The notes beneath the pieces were generated by a model. The model saw nothing but the letters and a program-made list of their open reading frames with translations, ran no database searches and was not told the DNA's origin. A stretch of 64,000 bases of DNA from JAUILA01 sp964563925 (GTDB lineage: Bacteria > Bacteroidota > Bacteroidia > Cytophagales > Cyclobacteriaceae): contig CAZLZD010000001.1 in NCBI GenBank assembly GCA_964563925.1, positions 124,001-188,000 of the forward strand, given 5' to 3'. Numbering within the stretch: position 1 is the stretch's first letter; every line of letters begins with the position of its first letter. The translations under genes and the position numbers were made by a program. Positions 40,641-50,062 of this stretch are shown in pieces.

Positions 40641-43600
40641 TATTGTACAATTTCAAGGTAACCCGCTATGGGTTTGCTTCCGTCTCGTTTATCAATTACA
40701 AAATAATACGTACCATCGGGCAGTCCCTGACCCATCAGGCTGATACCACGGTTAGAGGTTCCATCAAAAAACCTGGTGGCATTGTCATACCCTTCCATTT
40801 CATATACCAGGGTACCGGCACGGTTAAATATCTTGACCGAGTTTTCAGGATAATCCGTAATACAACCGATCTTGAAATAATCATTGATATTGTCACCGTT
40901 TCTGGATACCCCGTTGAAGGCTTCAATATCTGAAATCAGTTCAACGGTTTCAGTGATACTGCAACCCATCAATGAGGTAATAGTAACCTCATAGGTTCCA
41001 GCCGGGACTTCACTGAGGTTAGGTCCGAAGTAACGTGTACCATCCTGGGCTGTCCAGATAATCTCCCCGATTTCAACATCATTGGTAGGGATGATCGCAA
41101 CAAAACCATTCTCCGAGTCACAATTCGGCGAAGTGATCTGGAATTCAATAGCCGGGTATTCCAGGCTTTCAAGGACTTCAACCGTAGCCGGACCGACTAC
41201 ACATCCGGTGATCCTGCTGGTGGCGATAACGGTATAGAACCCGGAAGGAATACCGGCCCAGATTTCCCCGGTAAAATCAGGGGTTCCGCTCACCTGGTCT
41301 CCGACATACCAGTCGAAAATATAATCCTGCGTATTGCCTTCGACGTTTGCGGCAATGACCCCATTATTCTCGATACAGCTGGTCTGATGCTGGAGTACAA
41401 AAGCCGTAATCGGCGGCAACTCCTGCTGGATCTGTGGTATGGTGACCTGCGCGATGCCTTCACAAAGTGAAATGTTATCGATAGCACGAACCGTATAGGT
41501 GATTGCCTTCATCCCGAAGAATTCACTTCCCACGTAAACGGGCGTTCCGGCGATCACATCTCCTTCATACCATTCAAAGGTATAGCCCACATACTCACCG
41601 TTCACGGTGGCACGGGCCACTCCATCGGCCAGGGAGTCTTCACAGGCAATATTACCGGCGAGGATCTCGGTCATGATTTCCGGATAGATCTGATCCGATA
41701 AGATGCTGAGCGTCGAATCCGCGGTACAGAATGCATCTGACTGATCCACCGCTGTGATGGTATAATCACCCATTCCGACGCCGCTGACATTCTTGCCTGT
41801 ATAGGCGGTACCATTCGGACCGGTCCAGTTGTAGTTATAATTATTACTGAATCCGGAAGTGACGGTTGCGAAGAGGGTTCCGTCAGGATTAAGGTCATCA
41901 CAACTTGTTACCGGTGTTACTGAAGCGGTAAGGCGAATTGGAACAATCTCCCTGATCAGTTCGTACGTCACATCGGTACGACATTGTGTATCCCTGTTGA
42001 TCGCCTGTATATTGTACGCCTTCTGATCGCCGGTAAAATTACCTACAATGGTCAGGTCGTCAACCCGGGTCTGGTTGGCGCCGGCAGCAACCACTGTCCC
42101 GCTCTGGTTGTCTTCCCTCCAGATGATGTCATACCCCGAGGGCGCATTGCCCAGTACCTGGATCTCCAGGAATCCTGTCAGGTTGACATCCTGGAGACAC
42201 CGTGTCGGATTCTCAAATGCCGTCAATTGAATTTGCGGATCATTGAGTGTCTGATCATCTATGGTGAACTCACGGGTGACACCACATCCGTTGGAGGCAT
42301 TGAAAATACGTACAAAATAGGTTCCGGCCGCCAGGTTGGCAATGGAAGTACCTGTACCGATCACGGTACCGGAAGCGTCACTCCACTCATAGGTATAACC
42401 GCCGACGGCAACCCCCTCATCCATGGCCTGTGCGGTGGCACTGCCCGGGTTCAGGTTACCGGCCATATCACAGGAAGTGATGTGCATCGGAGTGACATCC
42501 ACTGAAAGTATGGGTGCATCATTCTGAATGGCAACCGACAGAATATTCTCACAACCTATCGCATTCGTTACCCTGACCGAATAAACTCCGCCTGAAAGTC
42601 CCTCAGCCCGCAATCCGCCGCTGGCAACAGCACCAACGGTGGTGCCCAGGGAGGGCGCGGTAGCCGGATTCTGTCCTTCAAACCACTCAATGGTATAGTT
42701 GCCCGCCGGGGCACCGCCATCAATGGTAATTTCTGCAAATCCGTTAAACGGACTGCCGGTACAGGCGGTATTGTCCGCCGTGTTGTTCACAGCAAGGACA
42801 GGTCCGCTCGCAGTTGAGCCGATGGTGGCAGTCTGGGGAATTGAGCGACAGTCGTTAAAGCCCGGGGCCGTATTGATTGCCACAACCGTATAATCTCCAG
42901 GTGCATAGGTCGAAGCGGATGCATAGCCGGTTTGCCCGGTGGAGCCATTGATGGTTTCCACGGGTGTGCCGGTGGCGTTCGCTCCTTCGTATATTTCCAG
43001 GGTGAAGTCCGATTCATCCAGTCCTTTGGTATCGAGGGTCAGGTTAAGGCTTCCGTTGACCGGCTCACACTGGGTGGCATCCACTGGAGTGACCGCCACT
43101 TCATGAAGCGAGACGAATTCAAGGGTAAACGAACTGATGGATGAACATCCGCTGACCGGGTCAATAGCCTCCACACTGTACAGTCCGGCAGAAATATTGG
43201 TCAGGGTACTGGTGAATACATCCGTTTCTGTAAGAAGCGGGGCACCGCTGAACGGTTCATTGCCTTCGTACCAGTTCACAATGAAACCCTGGGTATTGCC
43301 GGCCTGTGAGATTTGTACCTCCAGGCTTCCGAAACTGTTACAGTCGGAAGGAGGGATCTCGTTTACCTTGACCTGGGTAATATCAATACCCGGCGTGTTA
43401 TTGCTTACAGTGACCGTACGTGACGTTCCCACATCACAGCCGGTGGCATTATTCGTGGCAAAAACCGTGTAGGTACCCGGTTCAAGGTCAGTAAGAACCG
43501 GTCCGGTTTCCGAATAATCAGGCGATGCCTTCACCTGGTTTCCGTCGTACCAGAAAAAGGTGTAATCCGATACATCACCTGAGCTTACAGTAGCTGTGAC

Positions 43601-46600
43601 CGATCCGTCAAATGGCGAACAACCGGTAGCATCCTGAGGGGTGGCTGTTAATTGAGGGATCACAATATTCTGGGTGACCGTAATTTCAGCGGTATCGAAA
43701 CAGCCGGTCGCGATATCGGTCAGTTTGACCGTGTATACGCCGGGTCCGATGCCGGTAATTTCCTCTCCCTCACCCACCTTATTGGCGGAAAGGGTGTTTT
43801 GTCCGCTAAACCACTCCACCAGGAAATCAGCAGGATCTCCGGTGAATTCTACGGAGGCTGACCCGTTGATCAGGGAAGGGTCACAGGCTGACTGGGGAAT
43901 GGAACTCACATTATCAATGACCGGGGGAATACTCTGGTTGATCACAAAGGTTGTGTCCCAGGTACATTTTTCGTTGCGATCCTCGGTCTGAAGGGTATAA
44001 GTTCCAGCGGGAAGTCCGGTTACAGACGCACCCACAAAATCGGCGGTAGGTTTAACCGACGGGCCAATATACCAGCGGAAATGAGCCGTATTGGTGGCTC
44101 CGCTTACCGAGGCGCTGACACTTCCTGAATTGGTATCCGAACAGATTATGTCATTTACAATAAGGTCTGCGACCGGTTTTTCAGACAGATCCGGAACCTC
44201 AGCACTCACTACTGTAATACACCCGGTTTTCTTCTCAGTCACCAGAACGGTATATACAATAGGCTCAAGGTCCGCGGCAATGTGTGATTTACTGATAATT
44301 TCACCGGTAGTCGTATTATTACCGACATACCATTCATAGGTGTATTTACCGACAGGTTCGCCACCATCAGCAATGACTCGCAGCTTTCCGTTCGGGTTTT
44401 TACAATTGGTATAAGGTCGTTCCACAACGATCTCCGCACTCAGGTCTGAGGGAACCTCATTAACCTGAACGGTCGCCGGTTCTGAGGAACATCCTGCCGT
44501 TTTATGGGTGGCGATGACCGTGTAGGTACCAGCCGGCAGGTTATTATAGGTCGCGCCGCTGAATACCGGTGAACCACTGACATCCGTGCCATTGTACCAG
44601 TCAAAAATGTAATCGGCGGTCATTTCATTGCCATTGATCAGCCTGAATGCTCGTGCGGATCCGTTAGGAGGCGCTGTCGAGCCAAAACACAGGGTGTTGT
44701 CGGTGACCACCGTGTTGAGTGTAAACGGGAGGGGTGTGATATCTATGGTGGTGATATTGTTGAAATAATCACACTCCAGAAAATCAGTATTTGGCAGGCT
44801 GATCGGGGTCGGAATGGTTGACCCGTCGTCATTCAGTACCAGGTACAGGGTAAAGGCCGAACCAGGACCGGTGATGGTCAGGTTTGATACATCCAGGGTA
44901 TCACCCGGTTCAAGCCCGTTGACTGTGAAATATTCGGTTTCAAGGTAGGTAGCCCCGGCCTGGGTCGGGTCGCCGTTATAAAACGAAATGGGCACATTCC
45001 CTGCAAGACCGGCATCGCCGGTATTTACGATGGAGAATGACAGGTTAAAATCCCGGTCAGGACACGTGGGTGAGGAGGCCGAAAGATTTGCCTGTACGAA
45101 TGCGATATCCGGTGCCACATAGGTGGGACACCCGTCAGAATTCATGAAAGGCGCCTGGTTAAGGAAATTGTTAAGCGGGCGATTAGCTCCCTGGGTACAT
45201 GAACCCGATGACCATACCAGGTGGTGTTTTTGAATATTTGTCGGGATCGTCAGGTCATCGTTGACATTGACATTAAAATACCCGTGCTGGTTCCATACCC
45301 TGCGTGCCGGCACCCAGGGTTCTGAATTTGATTTAAATACCCGGATGTGGGAATATCTCGAGTAACCCAGATCACAGAAATTATCCCATGATGCCACGTC
45401 GTCAAAACCACAGGGCACACAAATTTCTGTAGAGCCGTCGGCATCTACGTCGGCAACGATGGGGTATTCCCGGTTGGTCCTGGAGACACATCGCTGCTGG
45501 TTGTAAATGGATCCGTCGGCACCATTAATAATATAAATATACTGCTCATCGCGGTACACCACTTCTGAGCTGCCGTCACCGTTAAAATCGAAAAGGGTGC
45601 ATCCGGTATACCCCGAGGTTTCTTCATTGATGACAACCCTCCAAAGGAGATTGAAATTTTCGTCAAGGGCATACAGGTAGCGCCCTGATACAAAGGAGGC
45701 ATTGAGTTGGCCGTCGCCGTCAAGATCGGCTATATTGATCCTGCCCGTTCCATTTACCCATCCATTCTCATAATACTGATCCGGCCCGTTATTTGAACAG
45801 GACAGCTTGAGGGTAAGATTAGGAATGGGGTCAATGAACTTTGTGACATTGTTGTTCTGAACATCCCAGAAGTATACCGTGGTGTTATTATTCTTGCTTC
45901 CGTCAGAGCCCACGGTGATGACATCAAGGTATCCGTCCAGGTTATAATCAGCCACAGAGGTGGCATCGTTATTACTTCTGCGGTAATAATCAGGGATGCG
46001 CGCCCGTTCGGTAAGGGAGCCGGAGTTGTCTGAGCCGTTACCAAGGTTTACCGAATAGATGATTCCCCCCACAATAAGCTCAAGGTCAGGTCCGTCCAGA
46101 ATGTCGACTGCCACAGGTCCGGCATTATAATCATCCCAGTTATTGCCATACACGATACGCGTACCGGTTTTGGCATCCCGGATTTCATTCCGCAGGTAAA
46201 GCTCTACGTTTCCGTCCCGGTTGAAATCGGCAAGTCCGTAGTTCCCCGGATCGTCTATAATTTGTTCACGCCATAATTCATTAAGCTGACAATCATAGGC
46301 TATGATGTAATCAGCCCCGCCGGCACGACCCCAAAAGAATATCTCGGCACAATTATCATCATCCAGGTTTCCGATGGCTGCTTCCCAGCGCGGGTCCCAG
46401 TCCACACTCTTACTGAATTTAATACTGCCGTCGTTTCCGTTGAGGATGTAAATCCGGTCGTTGTACCGGTTGTTGGAAATGATCTCAGGAATTCCGTCAC
46501 GGTCCAGGTCGCCAATGGCGATCCGGCCCAGGTGGTTGGTCGTTTCATCGGGGGTACTGAAATCCAGGGTCATGGTAAACTGCGGAAAGCTGCTTGGTGT

Positions 46601-46783
46601 TACCTCACAATCAGAGTCATTACCAATAAAACTGCCCTGGCAAGATGTATCTGCAGAGCATTCTCCGTCAAAACAGTCTATAAACCCATCACCATCATTA
46701 TCGATGCCGTCATTACAGATTTCCTGTGCGGCAGCAACGAAGCCAGAGAGCAGGAACGTAAGTATTAGTATAGTGTAGCGCAT
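40640..46783 (-). CDS. Giant SprB-like surface protein with gliding-type T9SS C-terminal domain
   Basis: A protein of about 2047 residues with signal peptide MRYTILILTFLLSGFVAAAQ. In order it has: a Cys/Asp-rich calcium-binding motif (CNDGIDNDGDGFIDC), as in MopE-type repeats; about 450 residues of FG-GAP/VCBS propeller; a CARDB-like domain; 14 tandem SprB-like modules of 80-100 residues (roughly 44745 down to 40940); and a gliding-motility type C-terminal domain (FNGVSRNGDNINDYF, VKIFNRAGTLVYEMEGYDN, LPDGTYYFVI). It is predicted to be exported by T9SS and used as a cell-surface adhesin. The frame also has an ATG at 46870 that overlaps the previous stop; the signal peptide favours 46783. Confidence 0.9.
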   Translation of the reverse strand: MRYTILILTFLLSGFVAAAQEICNDGIDNDGDGFIDCFDGECSADTSCQGSFIGNDSDCEVTPSSFPQFTMTLDFSTPDETTNHLGRIAIGDLDRDGIPEIISNNRYNDRIYILNGNDGSIKFSKSVDWDPRWEAAIGNLDDDNCAEIFFWGRAGGADYIIAYDCQLNELWREQIIDDPGNYGLADFNRDGNVELYLRNEIRDAKTGTRIVYGNNWDDYNAGPVAVDILDGPDLELIVGGIIYSVNLGNGSDNSGSLTERARIPDYYRRSNNDATSVADYNLDGYLDVITVGSDGSKNNNTTVYFWDVQNNNVTKFIDPIPNLTLKLSCSNNGPDQYYENGWVNGTGRINIADLDGDGQLNASFVSGRYLYALDENFNLLWRVVINEETSGYTGCTLFDFNGDGSSEVVYRDEQYIYIINGADGSIYNQQRCVSRTNREYPIVADVDADGSTEICVPCGFDDVASWDNFCDLGYSRYSHIRVFKSNSEPWVPARRVWNQHGYFNVNVNDDLTIPTNIQKHHLVWSSGSCTQGANRPLNNFLNQAPFMNSDGCPTYVAPDIAFVQANLSASSPTCPDRDFNLSFSIVNTGDAGLAGNVPISFYNGDPTQAGATYLETEYFTVNGLEPGDTLDVSNLTITGPGSAFTLYLVLNDDGSTIPTPISLPNTDFLECDYFNNITTIDITPLPFTLNTVVTDNTLCFGSTAPPNGSARAFRLINGNEMTADYIFDWYNGTDVSGSPVFSGATYNNLPAGTYTVIATHKTAGCSSEPATVQVNEVPSDLSAEIVVERPYTNCKNPNGKLRVIADGGEPVGKYTYEWYVGNNTTTGEIISKSHIAADLEPIVYTVLVTEKKTGCITVVSAEVPDLSEKPVADLIVNDIICSDTNSGSVSASVSGATNTAHFRWYIGPSVKPTADFVGASVTGLPAGTYTLQTEDRNEKCTWDTTFVINQSIPPVIDNVSSIPQSACDPSLINGSASVEFTGDPADFLVEWFSGQNTLSANKVGEGEEITGIGPGVYTVKLTDIATGCFDTAEITVTQNIVIPQLTATPQDATGCSPFDGSVTATVSSGDVSDYTFFWYDGNQVKASPDYSETGPVLTDLEPGTYTVFATNNATGCDVGTSRTVTVSNNTPGIDITQVKVNEIPPSDCNSFGSLEVQISQAGNTQGFIVNWYEGNEPFSGAPLLTETDVFTSTLTNISAGLYSVEAIDPVSGCSSISSFTLEFVSLHEVAVTPVDATQCEPVNGSLNLTLDTKGLDESDFTLEIYEGANATGTPVETINGSTGQTGYASASTYAPGDYTVVAINTAPGFNDCRSIPQTATIGSTASGPVLAVNNTADNTACTGSPFNGFAEITIDGGAPAGNYTIEWFEGQNPATAPSLGTTVGAVASGGLRAEGLSGGVYSVRVTNAIGCENILSVAIQNDAPILSVDVTPMHITSCDMAGNLNPGSATAQAMDEGVAVGGYTYEWSDASGTVIGTGTSIANLAAGTYFVRIFNASNGCGVTREFTIDDQTLNDPQIQLTAFENPTRCLQDVNLTGFLEIQVLGNAPSGYDIIWREDNQSGTVVAAGANQTRVDDLTIVGNFTGDQKAYNIQAINRDTQCRTDVTYELIREIVPIRLTASVTPVTSCDDLNPDGTLFATVTSGFSNNYNYNWTGPNGTAYTGKNVSGVGMGDYTITAVDQSDAFCTADSTLSILSDQIYPEIMTEILAGNIACEDSLADGVARATVNGEYVGYTFEWYEGDVIAGTPVYVGSEFFGMKAITYTVRAIDNISLCEGIAQVTIPQIQQELPPITAFVLQHQTSCIENNGVIAANVEGNTQDYIFDWYVGDQVSGTPDFTGEIWAGIPSGFYTVIATSRITGCVVGPATVEVLESLEYPAIEFQITSPNCDSENGFVAIIPTNDVEIGEIIWTAQDGTRYFGPNLSEVPAGTYEVTITSLMGCSITETVELISDIEAFNGVSRNGDNINDYFKIGCITDYPENSVKIFNRAGTLVYEMEGYDNATRFFDGTSNRGISLMGQGLPDGTYYFVIDKRDGSKPIAGYLEIVQ

Positions 46784-46869
46784 ACCGTAGTTCTTATAAT
46801 CATCCAATCCTTTATATGCTCCGGATAGACCGATGTAACTAGATGTGTAAGTTTTTGACGAAAATTGCA

Positions 46870-49800
46870 TTAGTTTCTGAGCAGAGTTACAGTTCCTGAC
46901 TTTACAGCGCCGGTGCCCTCACATTCAATGATGTAATAATAGGCTCCGTCGGGTACTTCCTGGCCTGAACCGGTGGTTCCGTCCCAGTTATTCTGGTATG
47001 AGGTTGATTCATATATGATATTTCCGGTCTGGTCGAATATTTTGACACCACATTGCGGATACTCCTCAATTCCTTCAATGATCCACACGGGGTTGATCAT
47101 GTCGTCTTTATCCGGACTGAAAAAGTTTCGCGGGAACAGGTAATTGCCGATCAGGTCGCCGCTGACCGTGACCAGTACTTCACCTGAGGCGGTACAACCT
47201 GTGTCAGTGGTGCCTTCCACCCGGAAAAGGGTGGATTCCTGAACCGTGGCAACCGGGTTGGCTATCGAAGGGTCTGATAAAAATTCAGCCGGGGTCCAGG
47301 AGTAATCCATAAGACCTGTTGCCGTTAGCTGGACGGGATCACCCGGTGCGGTGAGCTGCGGATTGGCAGTTACATTCACATTAGGGATTCCGTTAACTGT
47401 CACATCTATGCCATTGATTCCTTCACAACCGCCAGCTTCCGTAACCCTGACTGTATAGGTTCCCGACTCATCGACCACGATGGTCGGGGTGGTTTCCCCG
47501 GTTGACCAGGCATAGGTGTCAAAGGACTGCGTCAGGGCCAGTGTCAGGGACTGACCTTCGCACAATACCGTATTAGTATTGGAAAATTCAACGGTCAGTC
47601 CGGAAGTAATGTCAATGGATTTGACGATCTGATCCTGGCAGGTGGCATCCCCGTAATTCACCGTAAGGGTCACCTGGAAGGTACCTGTCGAGGTATATAT
47701 GTGTGTCGGTGATACCTCCGTACTTGTGTTTCCGTCCCCGAAGTCCCAGAACCAGGAGGCAGTCCCGGAGGTTACCGACTGGTCGGTAAAGGCTACTTCA
47801 GCATTGGCACAGGCTGTAGCCGGCAAATCAAACTGGGCGGAAGGCGGGCTCACAAAATTTATCTGAAGGGCTTCGGTATCCACTGGAGGACAGCTGCCCA
47901 GGGTATTGGTGGCCTGCACGTAATAGCTTCCGTTCTGCGTGACGGAAAGAGTATTTGAGGTTGCTCCGCTGATGGCTCCATTCTGGTCAAACCATTGATA
48001 GGTGTAGCCAGCTTCATCCGGTGAAATGCTCAGCTGTGCCGTTTCGCCCTGGCAAAAACTGGTCGTACCGGAGGCTGAGATTACGCTGAATTCAGGAACC
48101 GGATTGGATTCCACCACGATACTTGTCGTTTCGATAAGACAGGTACCTGCATAAACGTTCAGGTAATAGCGACCGGCATTTTCAGCGGCAAAATTTGTTA
48201 CGCTCACCTGGCGGCCTGTCTGAAAATAGCCTGCCGGACCTGTCCATTCGTAGGTGGTGGCGCCAATGTCGTTGGATTCCAGGTTGAGGGTTTGTCCGTA
48301 ACAGACCGGACTGTTGGCCGAAATCACGGCAGGAGACAGGGATGTTGCCGAAGTGACATTTACCGTCACGGCGTTGGAAGTCTCACTGCACCCGTTTGCC
48401 TCATTTATTATTACTGTATAATCGCCGTTATTGCCGGCGTCAATAAAATTATCCGTTCCTGACTGTACGGTGGCCCCGTCGAGCTGCCAGGTATATGTGG
48501 CCGAAGGTACTTTCTGAACGGTTAGGCGCACTGTATTCCCTGCGCACAGAGCGAACGGTCCGGCCGGCATAATTTCAGGCTGATAACATTTCTGATTCAG
48601 GAGAACAGAGATTTTCGAGGCCGGAATGCCGTTTGCCACATCGTCAACACTGGTGAAGACCACGTCCGGTTTACCATCCATATTGACATCAGCCAGCCTG
48701 ATATTAAGGTTAATGAAGGACACGGGGATGCTGATCGGGTCGAAGGTTCCTCCACCGCCGGTGGCATGCAGTAATGCTACCTGCAGGTCTGCTCCCGTTT
48801 TTGCCACGCCTATGTCTTCCATTCCATCCCCATCTAGGTCGCCGGATCCGATACCCCAGGGGCGCTGGCCTACCCCAAAAAACACTGCTCCGCTGAAGGA
48901 GGGGACGCCGCCCTGGGTGGAGGTGGTATTACCAAAACCGGAGACCACCCCGTTTGTAAAGAGTGTACCGGCAAAATCAGGGCGCCTGTCATTGTTGAAA
49001 TCTGAAGCAACAATATTGAAGAGCGCACCGGTGGCCGAATAGGGACGAAATTCTGCAAAATTGAAACTACCCGATGAAGAGGAGTTGGTGGCAATAAAAT
49101 AACCCCCGTTATCCGTAAGGAACTGGGTCACCAGGATATCCGGGCGTTTATCCTGGTTGAGGTCAATTACTTCGAGTCCGGCGGTGGTTGTGGCTCCCGG
49201 GACGTTGAGGGTCAGTGGGGTAGTGTTAAATGAAACGGCACCGGTGCTGGTATTCCGAAGAATATGCACCCGGGGCTGCCGCTGGTCGGTGATAATCAGT
49301 TCGGGGCGTCCGTCCAGGTTGAGGTCCTGTATCTTAATTCGTTTGGTTGAGCTTCCGGTAATGGTGAAGCTGAGAATCCCCAGCGACAGGCTGCCCGGTA
49401 CACTGTTATTGATTAGTACAAATACCCGCGATCCGTCATTCCCTTCCGAAAAAACAACTTCGGGTTTTCCATCGCCGTTCAAATCGCCGCACGTTGCATT
49501 CAGTGTGCTGGCTCCAATATTTAAGGAGGTACGGACAAAACTAAGGGCAGCCGGGGTGCTGTTATTCCTAAGGATATCCACTGTATTGCCTGAGCTGCTC
49601 GTACTGACCACGTCAGGCTTACTGTCACCATCCAGGTCACAGAGGCAAAAATCAAAGAGTCCGCTGGAAACCTGCAGGTCGGTCTGGGTCGAAAAATCAG
49701 AAGCCTGCAGACCGGGTACTCCTCCAAATGAAGGAAGGAACTTAAGCCGTGAAAACCCGGTGAGTCCGGTTCCCGGGTTGGTGACCGTGAGAAAATCATG

Positions 49801-50028
49801 GGTGGCCCCGACAGGGACTTCCACTTCAATCAGCTGGTCTGAAGCCGAAAGGACATTTCCCCGGACCGCTCCAAAAGTCACATATGCACCCGATTCAAAA
49901 TTCCGGCCGGTGATACTTACCGTTTCGCCGGGATACGCCTCAGGCGGGTCCACAATCTGAACCTGTGGGGCCTGGGCCAAAGCCGCCAGTGCCGCTATAC
50001 TCAGAAGCCACGCGCCTATTACTTTCAT
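46870..50028 (-). CDS. Large surface protein: IPT, FG-GAP, PKD and gliding-type C-terminal domain
   Basis: A protein of about 1052 residues with signal peptide MKVIGAWLLSIAALAALAQ. An IPT/TIG domain (PPEAYPGETVSITGRNFESG) is followed by FG-GAP/VCBS repeats with DLNGDGKPEVVF-type calcium loops (about 49690-48620). Next come Ig-like domains with paired Cys, a PKD domain (WFWDFGDGNTSTEVSPTHIY) and a gliding-motility C-terminal domain (FPRNFFSPDKDDMINPVW, VKIFDQTGNIIYESTSYQNN, VPDGAYYYIIECEG). It should be exported by T9SS and bind outside the cell. It lies between a PorP-SPOR gene upstream and the SprB-like giant downstream. An ATG at 50076 overlapping the PorP stop is the alternative start. Confidence 0.9.
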   Translation of the reverse strand: MKVIGAWLLSIAALAALAQAPQVQIVDPPEAYPGETVSITGRNFESGAYVTFGAVRGNVLSASDQLIEVEVPVGATHDFLTVTNPGTGLTGFSRLKFLPSFGGVPGLQASDFSTQTDLQVSSGLFDFCLCDLDGDSKPDVVSTSSSGNTVDILRNNSTPAALSFVRTSLNIGASTLNATCGDLNGDGKPEVVFSEGNDGSRVFVLINNSVPGSLSLGILSFTITGSSTKRIKIQDLNLDGRPELIITDQRQPRVHILRNTSTGAVSFNTTPLTLNVPGATTTAGLEVIDLNQDKRPDILVTQFLTDNGGYFIATNSSSSGSFNFAEFRPYSATGALFNIVASDFNNDRRPDFAGTLFTNGVVSGFGNTTSTQGGVPSFSGAVFFGVGQRPWGIGSGDLDGDGMEDIGVAKTGADLQVALLHATGGGGTFDPISIPVSFINLNIRLADVNMDGKPDVVFTSVDDVANGIPASKISVLLNQKCYQPEIMPAGPFALCAGNTVRLTVQKVPSATYTWQLDGATVQSGTDNFIDAGNNGDYTVIINEANGCSETSNAVTVNVTSATSLSPAVISANSPVCYGQTLNLESNDIGATTYEWTGPAGYFQTGRQVSVTNFAAENAGRYYLNVYAGTCLIETTSIVVESNPVPEFSVISASGTTSFCQGETAQLSISPDEAGYTYQWFDQNGAISGATSNTLSVTQNGSYYVQATNTLGSCPPVDTEALQINFVSPPSAQFDLPATACANAEVAFTDQSVTSGTASWFWDFGDGNTSTEVSPTHIYTSTGTFQVTLTVNYGDATCQDQIVKSIDITSGLTVEFSNTNTVLCEGQSLTLALTQSFDTYAWSTGETTPTIVVDESGTYTVRVTEAGGCEGINGIDVTVNGIPNVNVTANPQLTAPGDPVQLTATGLMDYSWTPAEFLSDPSIANPVATVQESTLFRVEGTTDTGCTASGEVLVTVSGDLIGNYLFPRNFFSPDKDDMINPVWIIEGIEEYPQCGVKIFDQTGNIIYESTSYQNNWDGTTGSGQEVPDGAYYYIIECEGTGAVKSGTVTLLRN

Positions 50029-50062
50029 ATGGATTAATCTCCCGCTCCTCATGGTTGGTAAC

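Noticed and set aside
40640..46783. Repeating sequence within the giant gene, considered as a DNA repeat or CRISPR-like array.
   Set aside because: The repeats are protein modules of 80-100 residues, diverged at DNA level and in frame. There are no short identical repeats with unique spacers.
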